Shown: one piece after another, positions 1 to 5,154 of the stretch
How the letters are laid out: each line of letters starts with the position of its first letter
Numbering within the stretch: position 1 is the stretch's first letter
Assembly (NCBI GenBank): GCA_029258495.1
Contig: JARHYV010000364.1
Location: 1 to 7,961 of the forward strand
DNA: 7,961 bases
Source of the DNA: Faecousia sp.
Lineage (GTDB): Bacteria; Bacillota; Clostridia; Oscillospirales; Oscillospiraceae
Reading direction: 5' to 3'
Notes under the pieces: generated by a model
The model's database searches: none
What the model was told of the DNA's origin: nothing
Seen by the model: the letters and a program-made list of their open reading frames with translations, nothing else
Program-made: the position numbers and the translations under genes

Positions 1-443
1 CGGACATCCTCTTGGCCCGCTGTCCCCTCATGCTGTGCATAATAGATCTTCGGCACGGCTTTTTTCGGACTGATCAGGCGGTGCAGCAGCTCGCCGTCAT
101 TGGTGAATAGCAGCAGCCCTTCCGTTGCTTTATCCAATCGTCCCACAGGCTTGAGCTCCTGTATGCGGTATTCCTCCGGCAGCAGCTCCATCACCGTCCG
201 ATCTCTCGGATCCTCCGTCGAGGTCACGAACCCTTCCGGCTTATTCATCATCACAACCATCCGGCGTCTGCCGTAAATGGGCGAGCCATCCAGCAGCACC
301 GTTTGGCTGTCCGGACAGATCTTGATACTGCCGTCTTTCACAACAGCACCATCCACCGTCACACGACCGAATTTCAGCATCTGTTTCACCTGACTCCGGG
401 TTCCTCCGCCGGCACCGGATAAAAATTTGTCCAATCGTTCCAT
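1..443 (-). CDS. RsuA/RluB-family rRNA pseudouridine synthase (5' part, runs off the left edge)
   Basis: The reverse strand opens at an ATG (443-441) preceded by GGAGG and reads without a stop for 147 codons to the window edge, so the C-terminus is missing. Residues about 1-48 form an S4 RNA-binding domain (starts MERLDKFLSGAG, with TRSQVK and a G-R-V-T-V-D-G turn). The catalytic pseudouridine synthase domain follows, with MNKPEGFVTS near 66-75 and the family signature GRLDKATEGLLL at about 101-112, where D104 is the expected nucleophilic aspartate. Enzymes of this family (COG1187) isomerise a uridine in 16S or 23S rRNA in the cytoplasm. Which rRNA site is modified cannot be told from this fragment, so no gene symbol is given. 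It diverges from the DUF4830 gene across a 73-base gap in which no confident promoter was found. Confidence 0.93.
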   Translation of the reverse strand, partial: MERLDKFLSGAGGGTRSQVKQMLKFGRVTVDGAVVKDGSIKICPDSQTVLLDGSPIYGRRRMVVMMNKPEGFVTSTEDPRDRTVMELLPEEYRIQELKPVGRLDKATEGLLLFTNDGELLHRLISPKKAVPKIYYAQHEGTAGQEDV

Positions 444-516
444 ACTGCCTCCGTTCTATTTCCCTGCTGCATCGAATAGGGTGGTAATGCCAATCGAAGT
501 TTCAGGAGGGATCTAT

Positions 517-1041
517 ATGCTTATCATGACCGCAAAGGTCGATAAAAGAAAAATCATTCTTGTGCTCACCATCGTCGCTGTTGCCATCGGCATCCTGATC
601 GCATTGACCAATGGGAAATCTCAGCCTGCATCCACATCCGTCCAGAGTGTTTCCGAAACGACTGCACCATCCAGCTCTGCCCCGCCTGTGCAGAGCAAGG
701 CAGATACCAACGACGCACGGGTCAAGTTTCTCACGGATTTCGGTTGGGATGTCACTGCATCTCCCACGGAGTCCATGCAGGTAAAGATCCCCAAAAAATC
801 CTCTGAGGTATTCGAGCGTTACAATACCCTGCAAAAGAGTCAGGGGTATGACCTGACAAAATATGCCGGCAAAGCGGTAATGCGTTATGTCTACCAAATC
901 AACAACTATCCCGCGTCATCCGAGCCGGTGTATGCCACCATCTTTGTCTACAAGGATCAGATCATCGGCGGCGATGTGACCAACACAGCCCCCAACGGCA
1001 AGGTGCAGGGATTCTCCATGCCGGAACCATCAAAGCCATAG
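517..1041 (+). CDS. Membrane-anchored DUF4830 domain protein
   Basis: A 174-residue protein of unknown function. The start is the ATG at 517 because AGGAGGG lies at 504-510, seven bases upstream of it. The frame stays open back to a TTG at 427, but that would overlap the divergent pseudouridine synthase gene. Residues 5-11 are basic, residues about 12-30 form one hydrophobic helix (membrane anchor or uncleaved signal), and 34-62 is a Ser/Thr/Pro/Ala-rich linker. Residues about 67-168 match my recollection of DUF4830: V-K-F-L-T-D-F-G-W near the front, a central ERYNTLQKSQGYDLTKY stretch, Y-x-Y-x-I-N-N-Y-P, and V-Y-K-x-x-I-I-G-G-D-V near the end. The layout implies the globular domain sits outside the membrane. 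It ends inside the last codons of the opposite-strand SLOG gene. The family assignment is from memory of the motif pattern. Confidence 0.85.
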   Translation: MLIMTAKVDKRKIILVLTIVAVAIGILIALTNGKSQPASTSVQSVSETTAPSSSAPPVQSKADTNDARVKFLTDFGWDVTASPTESMQVKIPKKSSEVFERYNTLQKSQGYDLTKYAGKAVMRYVYQINNYPASSEPVYATIFVYKDQIIGGDVTNTAPNGKVQGFSMPEPSKP

Positions 1042-1515
1042 AGGGATCACCGGCTTGCCGCATCTTTGCGCATAGCGCACAGTCGCCCCCGTTCCTCCGG
1101 AGGAGCCATCCCACACGCTCATCAGCCGATCTGCATCATCCACCATCCGGCGATTGCGTGCCAGCATGCAGCCTTGGGTATATGACCGCTGAAGGAGGTA
1201 CACCTCGTCGCACCGAGAAAGCAGCTGCTGATATGTTTGCCGATCCGCCTGTGCCCACCGGGCAGACTGGCTCTCACAGGGAAGATAGGCATACAGTCGG
1301 AGCCGGGGATCTGCCGTTTTTCGTTCAATGACCGCCTGCGCAAAATAAAAATCGCATCCGCGTGCCATTCCGCAGCAGAAATCTGTCACTCCGGATTCGA
1401 TCTGCTGATCGATGAGCAGACGCATCCGCAGCAGCAGCGCCTGACATCTGGGATCCGAGTCGCAGGTTCCCCACGGCAGCTTTTCCGGTCGATGACCGGT
1501 AAATGCCAGCATCAT
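1030..1515 (-). CDS. SLOG family protein (DUF1273/YpsA-like)
   Basis: A 161-residue single-domain protein with the Rossmann-like SLOG fold expected of DUF1273. Visible motifs are FTGHRPEKL at 5-13, the Gly-rich turn GMARGCD at 49-55, R-N-R-R-M-V-D-D-A at 120-128, and S-G-G-T-x-x-T-V-R-Y-A at about 139-149. Relatives are thought to bind nucleotides or nucleotide-derived ligands; no enzymatic activity can be assigned here. The frame is open to a GTG at 1536, but a good promoter places transcription initiation at about that base, and no ribosome site precedes the GTG. I therefore prefer the ATG at 1515 (or the adjacent ATG at 1512), which lies behind a purine-rich AGGACGGTGGGA stretch. The stop codon sits within the last codons of the convergent DUF4830 gene, a 12-base tail overlap. 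Its promoter shares its -35 region with the ribU promoter. Confidence 0.85.
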   Translation of the reverse strand: MMLAFTGHRPEKLPWGTCDSDPRCQALLLRMRLLIDQQIESGVTDFCCGMARGCDFYFAQAVIERKTADPRLRLYAYLPCESQSARWAQADRQTYQQLLSRCDEVYLLQRSYTQGCMLARNRRMVDDADRLMSVWDGSSGGTGATVRYAQRCGKPVIPLWL

Positions 1516-1542
1516 TCTTCCCACCGTCCTTTTCACGGGGAT

Positions 1543-1571
1543 ATTCTACCACAAAGAAAAATGCTTGACAA
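1543..1571 (-). promoter_or_regulatory. Sigma-A-type promoter of the SLOG gene
   Basis: On the reverse strand, TTGTCA (1571-1566) and TAGAAT (1548-1543) are separated by exactly 17 bases; each differs from consensus at one position. Transcription would begin near 1536, leaving a leader of about 20 bases before the preferred ATG at 1515. The -35 box overlaps by five base pairs that of the forward promoter for the FMN riboswitch and ribU. Confidence 0.75.
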
Positions 1572-1593
1572 GCAGGCTGTCCGGTGCTATGCT
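1565..1593 (+). promoter_or_regulatory. Sigma-A-type promoter of the FMN riboswitch and ribU
   Basis: A perfect TTGACA at 1565-1570 and TATGCT at 1588-1593 are separated by 17 bases. TG at 1585-1586, one base ahead of the -10 hexamer, makes it an extended -10. The predicted start is near 1600, about nine bases before the riboswitch aptamer, giving a leader of about 200 bases before ribU. Confidence 0.8.
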
Positions 1594-1608
1594 CAGTACA
1601 GAACTTAA

Positions 1609-1720
1609 GATTCTTCAGGGCAGGGTGAAATTCCCGACCGGCGGTAAAGTCCGCGAGCGCGTCATGCGTTGATTCGGTGCAACTCCGAAACCGACAGTAC
1701 AGTCTGGATGGAAGAAGATC
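1609..1720 (+). promoter_or_regulatory. FMN riboswitch (RFN element)
   Basis: The stretch carries the strongly conserved RFN blocks in the right order: GGGCAGGGTGAAATTCCCG from about 1618, then ACCGGCGGTAAAGTCCGCGAG, then GATTCGGTGCAACTCCG, then ACCGACAGT, and finally AGTCTGGATGGAAGAAGAT. The outer stem is formed by TCTTC near 1612-1616 and GAAGA near 1711-1715. The element senses flavin mononucleotide in nascent RNA. With an intrinsic terminator just downstream and ribU next, the expected behaviour is premature termination when FMN is plentiful and readthrough when it is scarce. I did not resolve a specific antiterminator pairing. Confidence 0.96.
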
Positions 1721-1748
1721 GATTTTTGCTGCAGCCTTTGTCTTTTTT

Positions 1749-1781
1749 GCGCCCTGAGTGTATTCTTAGGGCGCATTTTTT
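1749..1781 (+). terminator. Riboswitch-controlled intrinsic terminator upstream of ribU
   Basis: The arms GCGCCCTGAG (1749-1758) and CTTAGGGCGC (1765-1774) pair over 10 bp, including one G-U, around a six-base loop. An A and six Ts (1776-1781) follow. It lies 28 bases after the FMN aptamer and 17 bases before the ribU ATG, the usual place for the expression platform of a transcription-terminating riboswitch. Confidence 0.9.
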
Positions 1782-1798
1782 GATGACGAGGTGTCCAA

Positions 1799-2518
1799 AT
1801 GAGCGAACTAATGACCCAGATCCAAGATAATTTCACCTTTTTGCTGATGTGCATTGTAATCGGCGCCTCCATGGTGGGGATCGCCAAACTGGCAGAACGC
1901 GCTCTGCCTTCCAAGCGAAAGATCTCCTCTACGCAGCGGCTCGCATTGATCGGCATGTGCAGCGCCATCGCCATGGTGCTTTATATTCTGGAATTTCCCG
2001 TTCCTTTCCTTGCTCCCCCTTTCTATAAACTGGATTTCTCCGAAGTTCCCGTGCTGCTGTGCGGTTTTTTCCTCGGCCCCAGTGCCGGTATCAGCTGCCT
2101 TGGGATCAAGGTGCTGCTGAAACTGTTGATCAAAGGAACCACCACCGCATTTGTGGGAGATCTTGCAAATTTCGTGGTGGGATGTGCTCTGGTACTTCCG
2201 GCAACCATCCTATATCACACCCACAAATCCCGTCGGAATGCAGTCATCGGTTTGATCCTCAGCACACTGATCATGGCAGTCTTCGGCAGTCTGTTCAACG
2301 CCGTTTATCTGATCCCCAAATTTTCTCAGCTGTACGGCATCCCGCTGGAGGCCATCATCTCCATGGGCAGTGCCATTCACCGCTCCATCGATTCCGTATA
2401 TTCTCTGGCTGCGCTGTGCGTCATTCCGCTAAATCTGGTAAAGGGCAGCATGGTGTCCGTGCTCACGCTGCTGCTGTACAAGCATGTTGAAAAACCGCTT
2501 TCCAAATATCAGGCATAA
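1799..2518 (+). CDS. ribU: Riboflavin ECF transporter substrate-binding (S) component RibU
   Basis: A 239-residue integral membrane protein, the vitamin-binding subunit of an energy-coupling factor importer. It would work with the shared EcfA/A'/T module, which is not in this window. The start ATG has GAGGTG (1788-1793) five bases upstream. Residues about 46-235 form the six-helix S-component core, with the RibU-type stretch PVPFLAPPFYKLDFSEVPVL near 67-86, GTTTAFVGDLANFVVG near 113-128, and P-L-N-L-V-K-G near 210-216. Residues 1-45 add one hydrophobic helix (about 12-34) and a basic linker absent from the shortest RibU proteins; similar extensions occur in other clostridial homologues as I recall them. 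The FMN riboswitch directly upstream independently supports riboflavin or a close flavin as the substrate. A hairpin terminator follows, so it appears monocistronic. Confidence 0.93.
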   Translation: MSELMTQIQDNFTFLLMCIVIGASMVGIAKLAERALPSKRKISSTQRLALIGMCSAIAMVLYILEFPVPFLAPPFYKLDFSEVPVLLCGFFLGPSAGISCLGIKVLLKLLIKGTTTAFVGDLANFVVGCALVLPATILYHTHKSRRNAVIGLILSTLIMAVFGSLFNAVYLIPKFSQLYGIPLEAIISMGSAIHRSIDSVYSLAALCVIPLNLVKGSMVSVLTLLLYKHVEKPLSKYQA

Positions 2519-2522
2519 AGAC

Positions 2523-2558
2523 TCCCCACTGTTCAGATGAACAGTGGGGAAATTTTTT
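2523..2558 (+). terminator. Intrinsic terminator of ribU
   Basis: A perfect 12-bp stem (TCCCCACTGTTC at 2523-2534 with GAACAGTGGGGA at 2539-2550) closes a four-base AGAT loop. AA and six Ts follow at 2553-2558. The T-run overlaps the stop codon of the convergent membrane-protein gene. The same hairpin, with only a weak TCTTT tract on the other side, could also help end reverse-strand transcription. Confidence 0.93.
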
Positions 2559-3207
2559 ACAGATAGGTTGTGTTATCGCCGCTGTCTACATAGGTCTGAG
2601 GCGCAGGCTTTCTGGGAGGCATCCCATCATCCTTATTCCGGCAGATAAACAGGAATACAGGATCCAGGATACTGAAGAAAATAGAAACCACCAGATATGC
2701 CACAGCATTCTTGGGCTCTGCAGAACGATAGAGGTCATACTTGCTCATGCACAGGAAGACGAACAGCGCCACTGCGATACCCACATCGATCATCCCGATC
2801 AGGAACATCGCGATCCCAAGCCCTGCAAGGAATACCTCATCCACATAGTAGCCGGAAAGCGCCATCCCCATTTCGCCCATGAGCACAACCACCATGGCAA
2901 CGATGGCGATCGACAGTGCGCATGCGATAATCGAAAGCCACAGCATCACCTTGCGGCGGTTGGTCACCTTGCCGCGAACCAGATACTGGTACTGATCGGA
3001 AATGGAACCGACCATCCAGTCCTGCCCGACAGGGATCCAGCTCAGCCACGGGTTGGACAGCCCTCTTCTTTTAGAGATCTGGTAGATGCTCCAGCTTCTG
3101 AACAGCCAGAGCGCCAGACCGATCGCACAGCCGATCAGCAGTGCAACTCCCCAAATCATCATCGCGGCATACCAGACAGCAACATAATCATCATAGGGAA
3201 CACTCAT
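2557..3207 (-). CDS. Multi-pass membrane protein of unknown function
   Basis: I do not recognise a named family. The 216-residue protein has hydrophobic segments near residues 15-38, 87-110, 124-155 (one long or two short helices) and 167-188. Between the first two lies a polar, partly aromatic cytoplasmic-looking stretch, I-Y-Q-I-S-K-R-R-G-L-S-N-P-W-L-S-W-I-P-V. This resembles the W/P-rich turn of small clostridial membrane proteins but is not diagnostic. The C-terminal 25 residues are polar and Pro-rich. The ATG at 3207 has AAGGAG eight bases upstream. Only 27 bases separate it from the stop of the response regulator, on the same strand and with no terminator visible, so the two are probably co-transcribed. 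That makes a link to the two-component system plausible but unproven. Confidence 0.8.
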   Translation of the reverse strand: MSVPYDDYVAVWYAAMMIWGVALLIGCAIGLALWLFRSWSIYQISKRRGLSNPWLSWIPVGQDWMVGSISDQYQYLVRGKVTNRRKVMLWLSIIACALSIAIVAMVVVLMGEMGMALSGYYVDEVFLAGLGIAMFLIGMIDVGIAVALFVFLCMSKYDLYRSAEPKNAVAYLVVSIFFSILDPVFLFICRNKDDGMPPRKPAPQTYVDSGDNTTYL

Positions 3208-3234
3208 ACAACATTCTCCTTTCTATATATACAT

Positions 3235-3918
3235 TCAAACCACGAACCGATAGCCCAGTCCACGAACGGTTTGAATATATTTCGGTTTTGACGGGTCTTC
3301 CTCGATCTTCTGGCGAAGACGATTGATATATACCATGATGGCATTCTCGTCGATGATGGTTTCACCCCAGATCAGCTCATAGAGCATATCCTTGGAGAAG
3401 ATCCGATTCACATTGTCGATAAACAGTTTCATCATAGCATTTTCTTTGGAGGACAGGACGATCTCTTTCCCGTCCTTATAAAATCGGAGGGTACTGGTAT
3501 TGTACTGAAACGGGCCGGCAGATATCACCAAGCTGCCTCCGGGCATATTTCCCTTGCTCCGCCGGATCAGGGCCTTGACCTTTGCGCCCAGAACTACCGG
3601 ATTAAAGGGTTTCGTCACATAGTCATCCGCACCGATATCCAGTCCATAGAGGGTGTCATAATCCTCCTTCCGGCCGCTTACAATAATGATCGGCGTTTTG
3701 ATCCCCCGATTTCTCAGTGTTTCCACCACCTGAAACCCATCCATCCCCTGCATATTCACATCCAGTAGGATCAGATCAAATCGTTCGCTTTTGGTGATCT
3801 CTAATGTTTGCTCGCCATTGGATACCGTCTTGGCATCCATTCCGCAGCTGCGGATCACCTTATAGAGCATGTGCAGCACAGCCTCGTCATCATCCACGAT
3901 CAAAACACGATCTGCCAC
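3235..3918 (-). CDS. OmpR/PhoB-family response regulator
   Basis: A DNA-binding transcription regulator of a two-component system, 227 residues from the preferred start. The receiver domain (about 1-120) opens with ADRVLIVDDDE (acidic pocket D9, D10). Phosphoacceptor D53 lies in L-L-D-V-N-M-Q-G-M-D-G, S81 follows the I-I-I-V strand, and K103 is in T-K-P-F. Residues about 130-227 form the winged helix, with L-S-S-K-E-N-A, the recognition-helix region D-E-N-A-I-M-V-Y-I-N-R-L-R-Q-K-I, and the terminal V-R-G-L-G-Y-R-F. The frame is open to an ATG at 3948, but the promoter puts the transcript start near 3956, with no ribosome site before it. A strong site AAGGGGTGAT (3935-3926) points to GTG 3918, which gives the usual family spacing. 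ATG 3927 and GTG 3930 are alternatives. A histidine kinase lies divergently beside it. Confidence 0.94.
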   Translation of the reverse strand: MADRVLIVDDDEAVLHMLYKVIRSCGMDAKTVSNGEQTLEITKSERFDLILLDVNMQGMDGFQVVETLRNRGIKTPIIIVSGRKEDYDTLYGLDIGADDYVTKPFNPVVLGAKVKALIRRSKGNMPGGSLVISAGPFQYNTSTLRFYKDGKEIVLSSKENAMMKLFIDNVNRIFSKDMLYELIWGETIIDENAIMVYINRLRQKIEEDPSKPKYIQTVRGLGYRFVV

Positions 3919-3945
3919 AGCAAGCATCACCCCTTTACACTCCTG

Positions 3946-3960
3946 CATAAATCATTTATG
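3946..3960. repeat. Perfect 15-bp palindrome at the response regulator transcription start (possible operator)
   Basis: CATAAAT and ATTTATG flank a single central base, giving two perfect 7-bp arms. The site covers the predicted start point of the reverse-strand response regulator promoter. It also lies where the -35 region of the opposing kinase promoter would be. Position and symmetry suggest a protein binding site; the binding protein is unknown. Confidence 0.5.
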
Positions 3961-3962
3961 AT

Positions 3963-3991
3963 AGTATAATAAAAAATCATCCACTTGACAA
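3963..3991 (-). promoter_or_regulatory. Sigma-A-type promoter of the response regulator and membrane-protein operon
   Basis: Reading the reverse strand, TTGTCA (3991-3986) and TATACT (3968-3963) are separated by 17 bases. The predicted start is near 3956. The -10 box overlaps a perfect forward TATAAT (3965-3970). Confidence 0.75.
3965..3970 (+). promoter_or_regulatory. Candidate -10 element of the histidine kinase gene
   Basis: TATAAT is a perfect -10 hexamer ending 33 bases before the kinase GTG. No recognisable -35 occurs 16-18 bases upstream, where the 15-bp palindrome lies instead. If real, this promoter probably needs an activator or is weak. Confidence 0.4.
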
Positions 3992-4003
3992 GGGGGAAAT
4001 CCC

Positions 4004-5038
4004 GTGAAAAAAAACCTCCGTTCCCGATACGCATCAGCATTGGTGCTGAGCCTTTCTGTTGTGCTGATGGTCACAGGTGTTCTCATGTCCATCCGCACCT
4101 GCAAGACCTACGAAAGCATCCTCGTCCAATGCACCCACTATGACCGGCTTGCCCAACCGCTGCAGCACTTGGCTCTATCGCTGGCCTTTTATCTGGGACT
4201 CACCGTACTGGGCTCCACCATGATCTTGCTCACGCTGGTCAAGATGGCCGGCAGAAATCACCGTGAGATTGCACTCCTGCAGCAAAAAAATCAGGCCATG
4301 GATGAGCTTAATCGCAAACAGCAGCAGCTGGCACACCATCAGCGTCTCGAGCTGCTGGGGACACTGACCTCCAGTATTTCCCACGAGTTCAACAATCTGC
4401 TCACGCCGATCATGGGGTATTCTATGATGGCTCTTGAGAAACTGCCACCGGAGGAAACCGAGCTGTATGATGATATCCTCGAAATCTACACCGCATCAAA
4501 AAAAGCAAAGACGATCATCTCACGGCTCTCTGATCTGTCCCGCAAAAACTCCTCATCAACCTTCCATCAGGTATCCCCGGACACACTGATCCAAAAAACT
4601 CTGGATGTGGTCGCACCCGCACGCCCCAAAAACTGCGAGATTAAATTGGGACTGAACTGTTGGGATCAGCGGATCCTAGCCAACGAAATCCAGATCTCTC
4701 AGCTGCTGCTCAATCTGATCATCAACAGTTTCCATGCAATGGAGGGGATCGACGGTGTGCTGTCCATCGACACATGGTTCGATCAGGAGTCCATTCACAT
4801 CCGGCTCACAGATAACGGCAAAGGGATCGATCCGGATGCACTTCCTCACATTTTTGAGCCTTTCTTTACCACGAAGGAGGCCGGTAAAGGCACCGGTCTT
4901 GGGCTGGCGATCGTTGCCCAGGTCATTGAAGACCACCATGGAAACATCCGGGTCTGTTCCACTCCCGGTAATGGTACCAGTTTCACCGTAACGTTGCCTC
5001 GGCTGTCCGGTCAAAAAGCAGATGAGACTGCCTTGTGA
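4004..5038 (+). CDS. Membrane histidine kinase with HEFNN-type H box
   Basis: A 344-residue sensor kinase, expected to autophosphorylate on His and pass the phosphate to a response regulator. The GTG start is preceded by AGGGGG (3991-3996) seven bases upstream. Two hydrophobic helices (about 11-30 and 57-80) enclose only about 26 residues, so there is no room for a folded extracytoplasmic sensor domain. Residues about 84-117 look like a Gln-rich coiled-coil linker. The H box S-I-S-H-E-F-N-N-L-L has phosphoacceptor H127. The ATPase domain shows the N box N-L-I-I-N-S-F-H-A-M (237-246), DNGKGI (270-275), F-E-P-F-F-T-T-K-E (284-292) and GKGTGLGLAI (294-303). All catalytic boxes are intact. The adjacent OmpR-type regulator on the opposite strand is the likeliest partner, though the HEFNN box is more typical of NtrB-like kinases. 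The signal is unknown. Confidence 0.93.
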   Translation: MKKNLRSRYASALVLSLSVVLMVTGVLMSIRTCKTYESILVQCTHYDRLAQPLQHLALSLAFYLGLTVLGSTMILLTLVKMAGRNHREIALLQQKNQAMDELNRKQQQLAHHQRLELLGTLTSSISHEFNNLLTPIMGYSMMALEKLPPEETELYDDILEIYTASKKAKTIISRLSDLSRKNSSSTFHQVSPDTLIQKTLDVVAPARPKNCEIKLGLNCWDQRILANEIQISQLLLNLIINSFHAMEGIDGVLSIDTWFDQESIHIRLTDNGKGIDPDALPHIFEPFFTTKEAGKGTGLGLAIVAQVIEDHHGNIRVCSTPGNGTSFTVTLPRLSGQKADETAL

Positions 5039-5045
5039 ACATCAA

Positions 5046-5067
5046 ATTCTTAATAATAATTAAGAAT
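5046..5067. repeat. AT-rich perfect inverted repeat downstream of the kinase gene
   Basis: ATTCTTAAT (5046-5054) and ATTAAGAAT (5059-5067) are perfect 9-bp arms around AATA. No T-run follows, so this is not a standard intrinsic terminator. A further ATTAAG occurs at 5081-5086, 22 bp after the one at 5059-5064. The region lies 90-110 bases upstream of the lipoprotein start and could be a regulator site for the redox cluster. I found no confident -35/-10 pair between 5039 and 5154. Confidence 0.45.
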
Positions 5068-5154
5068 ACTGTAATCAGATATTAAGCACCATCCTTTAGA
5101 ATAAAAAACCGGCAATAAAATCTTCAAAAAGCATAAAACTTAGGAGGAACCACC

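Noticed and set aside
427..516. Upstream extension of the DUF4830 gene to a TTG start
   Set aside because: It would overlap the divergent pseudouridine synthase start, while a strong AGGAGGG site fits the ATG at 517.
1237..1608. Forward open frame opposite the SLOG gene
   Set aside because: It is antisense to a gene with clear DUF1273 motifs and crosses both promoters; composition is atypical.
1615..1974. Reverse-strand open frame across the FMN riboswitch and the start of ribU
   Set aside because: It covers a conserved RNA element and terminator on the other strand and has no recognisable protein motif.
5095..5121. Possible promoter TTTAGA/TAAAAT before the lipoprotein gene
   Set aside because: Spacing is only 15 bases and the -35 match is poor in an A-rich region, so it is too weak to list.
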